DNA of 6,049 bases from an uncultured Treponema sp. (GCA_937901865.1 CALDID010000199.1:1-6049), one strand, 5' to 3'. Positions 1 through 5,304 are shown, counted from the stretch's first letter. Translations and numbers: made by a program. The notes: generated by a model from the sequence alone, not told the origin.

Positions 1-166
1 ACATTCTATGAAGTTTTTTATTTTTTTTCACTGTTGCATTTCATTTTGAAGTATATAGTGCGCCCGTATTCTGCCTCCAGCAAAACGCGCCGCGCCGTTT
101 GAGCAGACTCATACATTGCACAAGCACAAACTTTTCAAGCCGTCCTTTCCGCATTTTCGCGCTCAT
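1..166 (-). pseudogene. VRR-NUC-type phage nuclease, N-terminal part, interrupted by an in-frame TGA, runs off the window
   Basis: The frame starts at ATG 166-164 and reads 41 residues to a TGA at 43-41. It then stays open for 13 more codons to the window edge. Residues 11-38 include FVLVQCMSLLKRRGAFCWRQ followed by NTGA. The (L)K-RG-F-WR-NTGA pattern is typical of the start of VRR-NUC domains, small PD-(D/E)XK-like nucleases common beside phage replication genes. After the TGA the frame reads NATVKKNKKLHRM, a plausible continuation toward the usual basic, G-D-containing catalytic part, which lies outside the window. The ATG overlaps the stop of the upstream 53-residue gene (ATGA), so the two are probably translationally coupled. 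The TGA could be a nonsense mutation (GGA to TGA is one step), a sequencing error, or the true end of a truncated gene. Family call fairly good, intactness unknown. Confidence 0.6.
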
Positions 167-324
167 TCCTCGCCCCTTTTGAGCACAAGCGCGATATACT
201 CGCCGCGCTGTGCCGTGAAGTTCTCGCCGACGTAACTTTTTATGCGCCCGTCCTGTTCAATCGCCATTTCCATATTCTCCAGCGAAAAATGCAATGCTGT
301 TTCCGTCGCGCATTTATCTCGCAT
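163..324 (-). CDS. small prophage-like protein, 53 residues, unknown function
   Basis: I do not recognise this protein. It reads from ATG 324-322 to TGA 165-163 as MRDKCATETALHFSLENMEM and on to ...GEYIALVLKRGEE. It is charged, with no membrane segment, and looks like a helix followed by beta strands. An AGGAG lies about 9 bases upstream of the ATG and a GAGG 4 bases upstream. Its stop overlaps the start of the VRR-NUC gene, a close packing common in phage early operons. The frame is open a few codons further upstream, but only this ATG has the ribosome binding site. The opposite-strand frame over the same bases has no comparable start signal. I am fairly sure it is translated; its role is unknown. 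Confidence 0.6.
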   Translation of the reverse strand: MRDKCATETALHFSLENMEMAIEQDGRIKSYVGENFTAQRGEYIALVLKRGEE

Positions 325-345
325 TTCGCCTCGCTCCTGCAAAAC

Positions 346-575
346 TGCATTGGCAATTTATTGTGATAAAATATGCGATACAGATTGCAGGAGCGCGTTT
401 ATTCTAATAAATTACCCGCCGCAATCTGCAGGAAGTCATTTATTCTGATAAATTGCCCGCCGCAGTTTGCGGGAGCGCGTTTACCGCAATAAATTGTCCG
501 CCGCAAAGTGCAGGAACACATTTACCGCGATAAATTGCCCGCCGCAGTCTGTGTCAGCGTATTTACCGCAATAAA
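346..575. repeat. 41-bp direct tandem repeat array, about 5.5 copies
   Basis: Units begin at 386, 427, 468, 509 and 550 at exactly 41-bp spacing, shown by the recurring TGCAGGA / TGCGGGA / TGTGTCA. A decayed unit precedes them (about 346-385) and the last unit is partial. The most constant core is TTTA(T/C)(T/C)...ATAAATTGCCCGCCGCA. Each core carries a short TTTAT/ATAAA dyad, and some units carry a CCCGC/GCGGG dyad. Because 41 is not a multiple of 3 the array cannot encode a repeated peptide. The stop codon of the upstream 54-residue ORF lies inside the last unit. The exact period and position between replication-type phage genes would suit an iteron array, but nothing here proves that. Confidence 0.85.
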
Positions 576-727
576 CGCATATTTTTGGCTTTGAAGTCGG
601 CGGATGCCGTGATGAAAATTGCCTCCGTACCCGCAACGCCTTTTTCTCCTTGCAAATAATCTTCTTTTGCATTACACTGAATTTGTCGCGCCCTTAGGGT
701 GTGTGAATTGAAACAAACAAATGTCAT
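563..727 (-). CDS. small protein, 54 residues, unknown function
   Basis: I do not recognise this protein. It reads from ATG 727-725 to TAA 565-563: MTFVCFNSHTLRARQIQ at the start, then CNAKEDYLQGEKGVAGTEAI, and ending in ADFKAKNMRLLR. A good ribosome binding site, AAGGA (complement of 735-739), sits 7 bases before the ATG. It directly abuts the last hairpin of the structured region 741-1056. The stop lies inside the 41-bp repeat array, so the C-terminus may have been changed by repeat expansion. A longer frame at 481-672 on the same strand overlaps it but has no comparable ribosome binding site. Context suggests a small prophage gene whose translation could be affected by the upstream RNA structure. 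Confidence 0.5.
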   Translation of the reverse strand: MTFVCFNSHTLRARQIQCNAKEDYLQGEKGVAGTEAIFITASADFKAKNMRLLR

Positions 728-740
728 ATCAAATTCCTTA

Positions 741-1056
741 GCTTATCGTTTGAGCTAGTGGACAAAAAACCCCTATAGCGCGACTTCGACTAAAAAATCA
801 AAGTTTCGCACTTGGGATTTTGTACCACTAGGCGATTTCTCAAACGTAAGCATTTCTTGAGCTTCCCGTCGTCGCTTCGGGGGTGGACTATTATTGCGCT
901 CCGTCCACTAGATACACTCTCTCAAGGTCGCACCCTTGCATAGCGTCGCTGTATCATCGGTTATCACACGACTGTGCCTTTGCTATACACCCTCTAGGCA
1001 CTTGATTATAATTTGCACGGGCAGTGGCTTTCCTTAATTGGAGACAAACGTGCAAA
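741..1056 (-). ncRNA. candidate structured RNA or structured 5' leader, about 316 nt, family not identified
   Basis: No convincing coding frame fills this stretch, but it can fold into a chain of hairpins. Paired segments in window coordinates are: 1012-1019 with 1049-1056; 974-979 with 996-1001; 911-916 with 950-955, enclosing 923-927 with 934-938; 883-888 with 903-908; and 865-868 with 878-881. A final long hairpin pairs 741-754 with 839-851 (one bulged base), then 755-761 with 825-831. Its inner pairs are 780-782 with 807-809 and 783-789 with 798-804. Some imperfect pairs become G-U only when read on the minus strand (within 783-804, and at the 841-861 hairpin). The small inner stem at 1031-1043 favours plus, so strand is a majority judgement. 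The neighbours and the ribosome binding site just after 741 also favour minus. Possible classes are a phage large ncRNA, an IscB-type omega/HEARO RNA without its protein gene, or a regulatory leader. Confidence 0.5.
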
Positions 1057-1112
1057 CTACGTTTTATTTCTGCTCTCGCATTTCCTGCAAGTAACACAAA
1101 ATACCAACACTA

Positions 1113-1149
1113 CAAAAAAGCATATTTAACGACTTAACGCGCTTTTTTG
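1113..1149 (-). terminator. possible weak terminator after the ssDNA-binding-like gene
   Basis: CAAAAAAGC (1113-1121) and GCTTTTTTG (1141-1149) form a 9-bp inverted repeat around a 19-base loop. On the minus strand this gives an A-U-rich stem whose 3' arm is T-rich, 23 bases after the stop of the gene at 1172. The stem is weak and the loop long, so it may equally be an ordinary dyad. Confidence 0.25.
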
Positions 1150-1171
1150 GATAAAATCAAAAATGAACTAC

Positions 1172-1669
1172 TTAAAAATTGATGTCGGGCGGATAATCAT
1201 TTTCTGCATAACTGTTTGCCCAGCCATCAACACTCGCGCTGTTCTGTTGAATGTTTTGATTTCCTCTGCTAGATGTCTGCGGCTGTGTGCTGTGTGTTCC
1301 TGCCACAAGCTCGCGATACCTCCCGTTTCGTTGCATTCTGCACGTTACCGTCCCCGTGTGTCCTTGCCACGATTGCCAGTTAAAATTCCCCGCTTCAATG
1401 CCGAATGCGTCAAAAAATTGCGTTACATTTTTACACCAATTCTCAACCGTTTGCTCATAAGTCATTTTCCCGATTGCTTGACGTGGCTTATCGTTTATCA
1501 CAAATGTATTGGGCTTGGCGTGCTGTTTGCCCTGTATTTCAACAGTAACATCAACTTTTTTATCGCCACTTTTCCAAAATCCGCAATTAACTCTCACAAT
1601 TCTTGCCTTATACACGCCTAACTCAAGCAGATTATCGCGTATAACCTTGTAACCGTCTCCAAAACTCAT
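1172..1669 (-). CDS. phage ssDNA-binding-like protein, 165 residues
   Basis: This is probably a phage single-stranded DNA-binding or recombination-accessory protein of the SSB / DUF669-like kind. The start at 1669 has AGGAG (complement of 1676-1680) 6 bases upstream. Residues 1-50 (MSFGDGYKVIRDNLLELGVY, then KARIVRV, GFWKSGDKKVDVTVEI) look like the first strands of an OB-like fold. The middle (FFDAFGIEAGNFNWQSWQGH, then GTVTCRM) resembles the F-D-GI...W-G-x-G-x-V stretch of such phage proteins. After a Q/S/N-rich linker at about 127-150, it ends in DGWANSYAENDYPPDINF. This is an acidic tail with a terminal hydrophobic residue, like the partner-binding D-D-I-P-F tail of SSB. The winged-helix gene ends inside its leader, so the two form an operon. 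A frame on the opposite strand is a shadow. Gene certain, family assigned from pattern only. Confidence 0.65.
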   Translation of the reverse strand: MSFGDGYKVIRDNLLELGVYKARIVRVNCGFWKSGDKKVDVTVEIQGKQHAKPNTFVINDKPRQAIGKMTYEQTVENWCKNVTQFFDAFGIEAGNFNWQSWQGHTGTVTCRMQRNGRYRELVAGTHSTQPQTSSRGNQNIQQNSASVDGWANSYAENDYPPDINF

Positions 1670-1678
1670 ATTTTGCTC

Positions 1679-1849
1679 CTATAAAAACTGATAAACACCT
1701 CTCTTTATTTCAAAAAGAGTTCTTTTCAAAGACAATTTCTCAATCAATCCCGCCGTATTAGATTGATTCGTAAACGTCTTTAGTTCCTTTGCTGTAAATA
1801 CTCTTTTTCCAAAATGCGCTACAATCTTATCAAGGTCTTTTTCTGTCAT
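1679..1849 (-). CDS. small winged-helix DNA-binding protein, AbiEi-antitoxin-N-terminal-like, 56 residues
   Basis: It reads from ATG 1849-1847 to TAG 1681-1679: MTEKDLDKIVAHFGKRVFTA, KELKTFTNQSNTAGLIEKLS, and ending KRTLFEIKRGVYQFL. The order is helix, the F-T-A-K-E-L helix, a recognition helix (SNTAGLIEKL), then the beta wing L-F-E-I-K-R-G-V-Y. This is the winged helix-turn-helix seen at the N-terminus of AbiEi-type antitoxins and related regulators, where the R-G-V-Y wing is characteristic. Here it is the whole protein, with no C-terminal effector domain. Its ATG is the only start in a frame closed by an upstream stop, and the ribosome binding site is weak (AAGAAGAG, about 12 bases away). 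The stop touches the AGGAG of the downstream ssDNA-binding-like gene, so translation is likely coupled. Likely a small phage regulator (inference). Confidence 0.6.
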   Translation of the reverse strand: MTEKDLDKIVAHFGKRVFTAKELKTFTNQSNTAGLIEKLSLKRTLFEIKRGVYQFL

Positions 1850-1934
1850 TGACTTTTCGCACTCTTCTTATACCGATTTTCTTACTCTGCGGCTTCTTTC
1901 ACTTGCAAAATCTTTTCTCCGTCCATAAGCAAAA

Positions 1935-1968
1935 AAGCCTGTCGAGAGCACTACTTCCCGACAGGCTT
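1935..1968 (-). terminator. rho-independent terminator, minus strand
   Basis: AAGCCTGTCG and CGACAGGCTT form a perfect 10-bp stem (1935-1944 with 1959-1968) around a 14-base loop. On the minus strand it is followed by a T-run (1931-1936 in complement). It would end a minus-strand transcript entering from about 2000-2230, and it insulates or attenuates the small prophage operon that starts below it. A 14-codon frame (ATG 1925-1923) after it ends in VKEAAE and is too short to call. Confidence 0.8.
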
Positions 1969-2031
1969 ATATATTCACACTTTACAGTGCTAAATCCTTA
2001 ATCAGAATAATGTAGTGCAATTATTCTTTCT

Positions 2032-2113
2032 CCCTCAAAAAAATCGTGAACAACAGTGAACAGATTTTTTTGAGGGCAGTTTGTCAACTGCCCTCAATGC
2101 TATAGCATTGAGG
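2032..2113 (+). terminator. three interlocking palindromes ending in a plus-strand terminator
   Basis: Stem A pairs 2032-2045 with 2063-2076 (14 bp). Stem B pairs 2072-2081 with 2086-2095 (10 bp, loop TGTC). Stem C is a perfect 22-base palindrome, 2092-2113. A and B share 2072-2076, and B and C share 2092-2095, so either A plus C or B alone can form. Stem C is followed on the plus strand by A and seven Ts (2114-2121), a terminator signature. A 63-residue minus-strand frame across these palindromes is not credible as a gene. There is no plus-strand gene just upstream for this terminator to serve. Confidence 0.6.
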
Positions 2114-2130
2114 ATTTTTTTAATTTTTTG

Positions 2131-2152
2131 TTGTATACAGAAATGTATACAA
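2131..2152. promoter_or_regulatory. operator-like inverted repeat TTGTATACA-N4-TGTATACAA
   Basis: This is a perfect 9-4-9 inverted repeat, the size and symmetry of a dimeric repressor site, about 127 bp upstream of niaR. The TGTATACA core resembles sites bound by GntR-type regulators. It could also be the site for NiaR acting on its own gene, which I cannot tell. A second, bulged dyad (ATGCTA...TAGCAT, about 2192-2226) lies between it and niaR. Confidence 0.45.
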
Positions 2153-2239
2153 AAGAAGTGTAAATAGAGAGATTGTACAATATCTAAAAAATATGCTACT
2201 ATCTGGCAAAGTACGGTAGATAGCATAGATACAGGCTTT

Positions 2240-2276
2240 TTAACAGTTTTTAATTAGTAAATGTGATATAATAAGG
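2240..2276 (+). promoter_or_regulatory. possible niaR promoter, with the -10 very close to the start codon
   Basis: A perfect TATAAT (2267-2272) ends 6 bases before the niaR ATG. This would put transcription start at or beside the ATG and give a leaderless message. The best -35 match, TTAACA (2240-2245), is 21 bases away, longer than ideal. The only Shine-Dalgarno-like string, AAGG (2273-2276), is 2 bases from the ATG, which is too close to work normally. Confidence 0.35.
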
Positions 2277-2278
2277 CT

Positions 2279-2839
2279 ATGGCAATTCGCGGAGAAGAAA
2301 GAAGAGCAAAGATTATCGAGATTTTGAGCAATGCAACCGCCGCCGTCAAGGGAAGCGAACTGGCGGAGCAATTCGGGGTCAGTCGGCAGGTCATCGTGAA
2401 CGACATCGCGATTTTACGCACGGCGCACCCCGATTTGATGGCGGTGAAAGCGGGCTACACGATGATGAACAACACAGAAAATCGGCGCGTGTTCAAAGTG
2501 AACCACAGCGACGACGAAACCGAAGACGAGTTGAGCCTTATCGTGAGCGCGGGCGGCACGGTGCAAGATGTGTATGTGGAGCACAAAATCTACGGCACAA
2601 TCAGCGCGCCGCTCAATATCAGCTCACTTCGCGATGTCAAAAACTTTATCGCGGATATGAAAAGCGGAGTGTCGACCCCGCTCAAGAACATCACGCACGG
2701 CTATCATTACCACACGGTCAAGGCGCGCAGCACGAAAATCCTCGACGAAATCGAAGCGGGATTGAAAGAGCGCGGCTATCTCATCGAAGTCGCCGCCACA
2801 AAGCCCGTCTACTCCCCCAAAGATTACAGCGAAATCTAA
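2279..2839 (+). CDS. niaR: NiaR-type niacin-responsive transcriptional repressor (HTH_11 plus 3H domain), 186 residues
   Basis: This is a repressor of NAD biosynthesis and niacin uptake genes that responds to niacin. It acts in the cytoplasm as a DNA-binding dimer. Residues about 5-60 form an HTH_11 winged helix: ERRAKIIEIL, then GSELAEQFGVSRQVIVNDIA, then ILRTAHPDL and the wing VKAGY. Residues about 72-170 match the 3H domain, named for conserved histidines that in characterised members bind a metal. Histidines are present at 76 (VNHSDDE), 102 (VEHKIYG), 140, 143 and 145 (THGYHYHTV). The length is about normal for the family and nothing is broken. The start is set by the family's usual N-terminus, despite the lack of a well-spaced ribosome binding site. 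No NAD biosynthesis gene is adjacent, so its targets must lie elsewhere. It converges on the lipoprotein gene. Family call strong. Confidence 0.9.
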   Translation: MAIRGEERRAKIIEILSNATAAVKGSELAEQFGVSRQVIVNDIAILRTAHPDLMAVKAGYTMMNNTENRRVFKVNHSDDETEDELSLIVSAGGTVQDVYVEHKIYGTISAPLNISSLRDVKNFIADMKSGVSTPLKNITHGYHYHTVKARSTKILDEIEAGLKERGYLIEVAATKPVYSPKDYSEI

Positions 2840-2924
2840 ATAAGCACGGCGACCCGATTTTTCCCGAAACGTCGGCAGAAATGCGCGCGATAACCTGCAC
2901 GGCAAGGCTGTTTTTTTTACAGAA

Positions 2925-3977
2925 TCAGTCGTATTCGTAGTGGTCGGGGAAGAGAGAATATCCCCAGTGACTGCCCACATAGCTGCGACTGCGATAGATT
3001 CTTTTGTGATATGCCGTTTTCCTAAAGCCTGTGTATTCAATGCTGTTTTCCACAGTGCCGTCATCGCGCAGATAATATTCGATGAACGTTCGTGCCGCTT
3101 TGTTTGAGCGATTGTCAGTATCAAAATATATCTTTCCGTCAACACCCACAGGGGAAGGTTCGCTTCCAAAATACCTGCCGTAGCCGTAAACGCGGCTCTG
3201 ATAGTTAGTGTAATATTCGGTGTTTACTTTTTCCCCGTACCGATAATCAACGCGAGGCTCTTTATCTCTATCTCTAAACCTAATCAGTCCTATTTGCTCT
3301 TCGTCATCGATTGCAACGCGAAGGGTTCTTATTCGCCCCAGTGCGCTATAATAGCGTTCAAAAGAAAAGCGACCGAAAAAGAAAAGAGCGCCGTTAGAGT
3401 CGATTTTTGTTTCAACAAAAGAATCTTCGTATTCGTGCGTAAAATCAGTTTGAACATATTTTTCCTCATCTTCCAGCAAGCGATTGAAAACACTATCGAA
3501 ATACGATGTTCGCTTTGTCATATTGCCGCGCTCGTCGTATTCGTACCAGTGTTCGTCGCCGCTGCTGTTTTTGCAATGCACGATTTTTCCGCACTCATCG
3601 TAATCAAAAACATATTCAAGCGTGTCTTCGTCTTTTGTGTTGTGAATGAACGTGTGTATCACATTGCCGTTTTCGTCGTAGTCGTGCTGATAATAGATGT
3701 CGTAAAAATCGCTCAAAACGGGGCTGAACGCACGCTTTCCCTTTAGTTTTTCTTCGAGCGAAAATGAATTGCCTGCTTTATCGGCATAGCTTCCCGTCTT
3801 TTTGTGGATTATGTTTCCGCTTTGGTCGTATTCGCTTTTTGACAAAACGATAAGGAGCAATTTGTCCCTATCGACTTTTTTTGTCAGCGTTCCCCCAAGT
3901 TCTCGCTCCTTTTTCGCGCACCCACAAAACAAAAGCACCACCAATGCTGAAATTGTTTGTATCGTTCTACCAATCAT
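2925..3977 (-). CDS. YD-repeat (RHS-like) lipoprotein, 350 residues
   Basis: The start at 3977 (MIGRTIQTISALVVLLFCGC) gives a textbook export signal: a positive charge, the hydrophobic run ISALVVLLF, then F-C-G-C with C20 as the likely lipidated cysteine. The frame is open 20 codons further upstream, but that stretch is the 24-bp tandem repeat region. The mature protein carries several Y-D-x-x-G-N/K units: YDQSGNIIHKK at about 50, YDENGNVIHTF at 100, YDECGKIVHC at 126 and YDERGNMTKRT at 147. This is the RHS/YD repeat type, which forms extended beta sheet at the cell surface. The C-terminal part is rich in Tyr, Asp and Arg (RYGEK, YEYD at the end), with no toxin domain, so this is a small stand-alone YD lipoprotein. 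The ribosome binding site is weak (GAGAA). A hairpin lies just upstream. Function unknown. Confidence 0.8.
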   Translation of the reverse strand: MIGRTIQTISALVVLLFCGCAKKERELGGTLTKKVDRDKLLLIVLSKSEYDQSGNIIHKKTGSYADKAGNSFSLEEKLKGKRAFSPVLSDFYDIYYQHDYDENGNVIHTFIHNTKDEDTLEYVFDYDECGKIVHCKNSSGDEHWYEYDERGNMTKRTSYFDSVFNRLLEDEEKYVQTDFTHEYEDSFVETKIDSNGALFFFGRFSFERYYSALGRIRTLRVAIDDEEQIGLIRFRDRDKEPRVDYRYGEKVNTEYYTNYQSRVYGYGRYFGSEPSPVGVDGKIYFDTDNRSNKAARTFIEYYLRDDGTVENSIEYTGFRKTAYHKRIYRSRSYVGSHWGYSLFPDHYEYD

Positions 3978-3987
3978 ATTTTTTCTC

Positions 3988-4075
3988 GTGTACCACACCG
4001 CACCATTATGCCTGTACGGTGTGGTACACCTACGCATGTACCATACCGTACATCTATGCTGTACGACACTTACCG
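3988..4075. repeat. 24-bp tandem repeat of palindromic 14-mers, 3 clear copies plus a decayed fourth
   Basis: GTACCAYACCGTAC-type 14-mers occur at 3990-4003 (one change), 4014-4027 (inverted) and 4038-4051. Their centres are exactly 24 bp apart, with similar TATGC-like linkers between them; a weaker copy begins at 4061. Neighbouring copies also pair with each other: 3988-4000 with 4017-4029 is a perfect 13-bp inverted repeat. It fills the gap between two minus-strand genes and ends 10 bases before the lipoprotein start. It could be a protein-binding array or an RNA hairpin in the leader. Without a T-run it is not a standard terminator. Confidence 0.75.
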
Positions 4076-4990
4076 CAAAAAGCCGTACTCATACACCTTT
4101 TCGGCAATCTTCGCCGCGAGTTTTTTCTGAGCATTGCGCAATGTTTCAATTCGCTGATTGTACTCAACGTTGTCGCTCTTGTTGTTCATTCTGCCTTTGC
4201 CGTCCACGCCTTGAAAATGCTTTCTGATATCGTAGAAGCTCGCGTTCTCGTTCACGCTGTCGCCCGCCGTCTTAAAATAATACCGCCACAGCTCCAACCC
4301 CGCAGAATACACAGCGGCGGCTTGTGCGGAGAAGACCTCACCCCCTTTTGTAAACAGCCCGTGGCTGCCTCTCCTAGCAAGAGAGGGGTGAACTCCAGCC
4401 GCCCCCTCGCCTTCTAGGAGAGGGGGTTGGGGGGTGAGGTTAGGTTTGAGGTCAATCTTGCCTACCATAAAATCCCGCAGGAACTTCGCCATAAAGTCCG
4501 ACGCAAACGCTTTCTTTGAGCCGACTTCATTTTCTGTGAACGGAATCCAATGATTGATTTTTCCGCTGTCAGTGCTAATGCGGTTCTGCCCGTGAAACAG
4601 CGTGAACACAAGGCAATCAAACTGAAATTCTTTATCTGCTTCCCAATAGCCCGACGGATAAAGAAACTGGTCGCGGTCGTTTAGCCAAGATTGAGCAATA
4701 CACTGACGAACTGCAAGATAAACAGCACAAGCAATTAGGTTATCTTTGCTAATATCAACAAAAATACCGTGTCGATTTGTCTTTTCATTTATGAAACAAA
4801 CATATTTTTGATTAGCAAATGAAACAACCATATGTTTAAATATTTCATCATCAATTTCTTTTCTTGTCTTTATGTGGCAGTCATAATATGAAGAATCAAT
4901 ATCACCATATTCAAATTTAGTTCTAATAAAACCTAGTACAGTATGTTTTTGATCTGCTGTAAAATATCTTATTGGTATATTTTCATCCAT
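4070..4990 (-). CDS. C-terminal part of an Eco57I-class type II restriction-modification protein (truncated remnant)
   Basis: The segment CAVYLAVRQCIAQSWLNDRD followed by QFLYPSGYW, EADKEFQFDCLVFTLFHGQN and INHWIPFTENEV is characteristic of the C-terminal region of large single-chain restriction-modification proteins. That region follows the methylase core and takes part in target recognition. The catalytic N-P-P-Y and the AdoMet-binding motif are absent, and full-length relatives are several times longer, so the N-terminal part is missing. The ATG at 4990 has no ribosome binding site and follows an in-frame TAA by four codons, at the edge of AT-rich DNA. The codons for residues 1 to about 100 are themselves more AT-rich than the rest. 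Residues about 184-219 come from an inserted inverted-repeat element. The C-terminus (about 275-306) is a coiled-coil-like helix with QRIETLRNAQKKLAAKIAEK. Probably a non-functional remnant, or one half of a split system. Confidence 0.65.
   Translation of the reverse strand: MDENIPIRYFTADQKHTVLGFIRTKFEYGDIDSSYYDCHIKTRKEIDDEIFKHMVVSFANQKYVCFINEKTNRHGIFVDISKDNLIACAVYLAVRQCIAQSWLNDRDQFLYPSGYWEADKEFQFDCLVFTLFHGQNRISTDSGKINHWIPFTENEVGSKKAFASDFMAKFLRDFMVGKIDLKPNLTPQPPLLEGEGAAGVHPSLARRGSHGLFTKGGEVFSAQAAAVYSAGLELWRYYFKTAGDSVNENASFYDIRKHFQGVDGKGRMNNKSDNVEYNQRIETLRNAQKKLAAKIAEKVYEYGFLR
4335..4440. mobile_element. 106-bp MITE-like inverted-repeat element inserted in frame in the restriction-modification gene
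   Basis: ACCTCACCCCC (4335-4345) and its exact complement (4430-4440) form 11-bp perfect terminal inverted repeats. Inside are two C-rich/G-rich hairpins, CCTCTC/GAGAGG (4368-4386) and CCCCCTC/GAGGGGG (4402-4426). Read on the minus strand it encodes NLTPQPPLLEGEG, PSLARRG and KGGE. I know this peptide signature from a dispersed repeat found inside and between genes of cyanobacteria and several other bacterial phyla. It leaves the frame open and adds about 35 residues to the host protein. No clear target-site duplication is visible. Confidence 0.8.
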
Positions 4991-5304
4991 GCTATATGTT
5001 TGTTAGAGCATCGGGAATCATTGCACTCAATTTCTCAAAAATTAAAAAATATCACAAATATTATAATTACTGATAAAATAATTCCAAAATTATCCCCATT
5101 TAATAATATATCTTATTCCAATCCTTTTGGTAATTGTAAATTTTATTATATATAATTTTTCAAATAGATAAAATAAACGATAATAATTCTGAATTTTTTT
5201 TTGATTTAGATATATATACTTCAGAAATTTATTTAATAGTAGTAAAAAATCCTAATTTAAAATTTGGAACTTTCAATATAAGCATAAAATATCTCAATAA
5301 TAAA
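4991..5304 (+). other. upstream coding segment plus candidate 32-38 nt GT-AG intron of the AT-rich gene
   Basis: From 4991 to 5155 one plus-strand frame is open (SISQKLKNITNIIITDKIIP, KLSPFNNISYSNPF). From 5140 onward a different frame is open and runs to 5910. Removing 5136-5167 (GTAAAT...AAATAG, 32 nt) or 5130-5167 (GTAATT...AAATAG, 38 nt) joins the two in frame as ...NPF(GNY or D)KINDNNSEFFFDLD. This skips the stops at 5137-5139 and 5153-5155. The excised piece is AT-rich, starts GTA and ends TAG, like the very short introns of ciliates. No ATG with a ribosome binding site opens this frame, so the 5' end is missing or lies across the 4991 boundary. Alternatively this is a simple frameshift in a decaying bacterial gene. 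Confidence 0.45.

Noticed and set aside
346..575. CRISPR array
   Set aside because: The units are contiguous 41-bp tandem repeats that drift together, with no constant-repeat and variable-spacer alternation.
481..672. 63-residue minus-strand ORF overlapping the 41-bp array
   Set aside because: It runs through non-coding repeats and overlaps a different frame that has a much better ribosome binding site and more protein-like sequence.
741..1056. tmRNA, RNase P, cobalamin riboswitch or group I/II intron
   Set aside because: No tRNA-like 3' end, RNase P core motif, B12 box, domain V or group I core could be recognised on either strand.
1076..1135. 19-codon minus-strand frame ending YLQEMREQK, faintly like the region around the 53-residue gene start
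   Set aside because: It is too short, has no ribosome binding site, and the resemblance is only a few residues.
2035..2226. 63-residue minus-strand ORF
   Set aside because: It crosses three palindromes and the operator-like repeat, and its sequence follows from those structures.
2905..2918. terminator after niaR (T8 run at 2911-2918)
   Set aside because: The bases before the T-run give only a 3-bp stem, so it is not a convincing terminator.
5132..5155. programmed -1 ribosomal frameshift joining the two AT-rich frames
   Set aside because: No X-XXY-YYZ slippery heptamer is in the correct phase and no stimulatory hairpin is visible.
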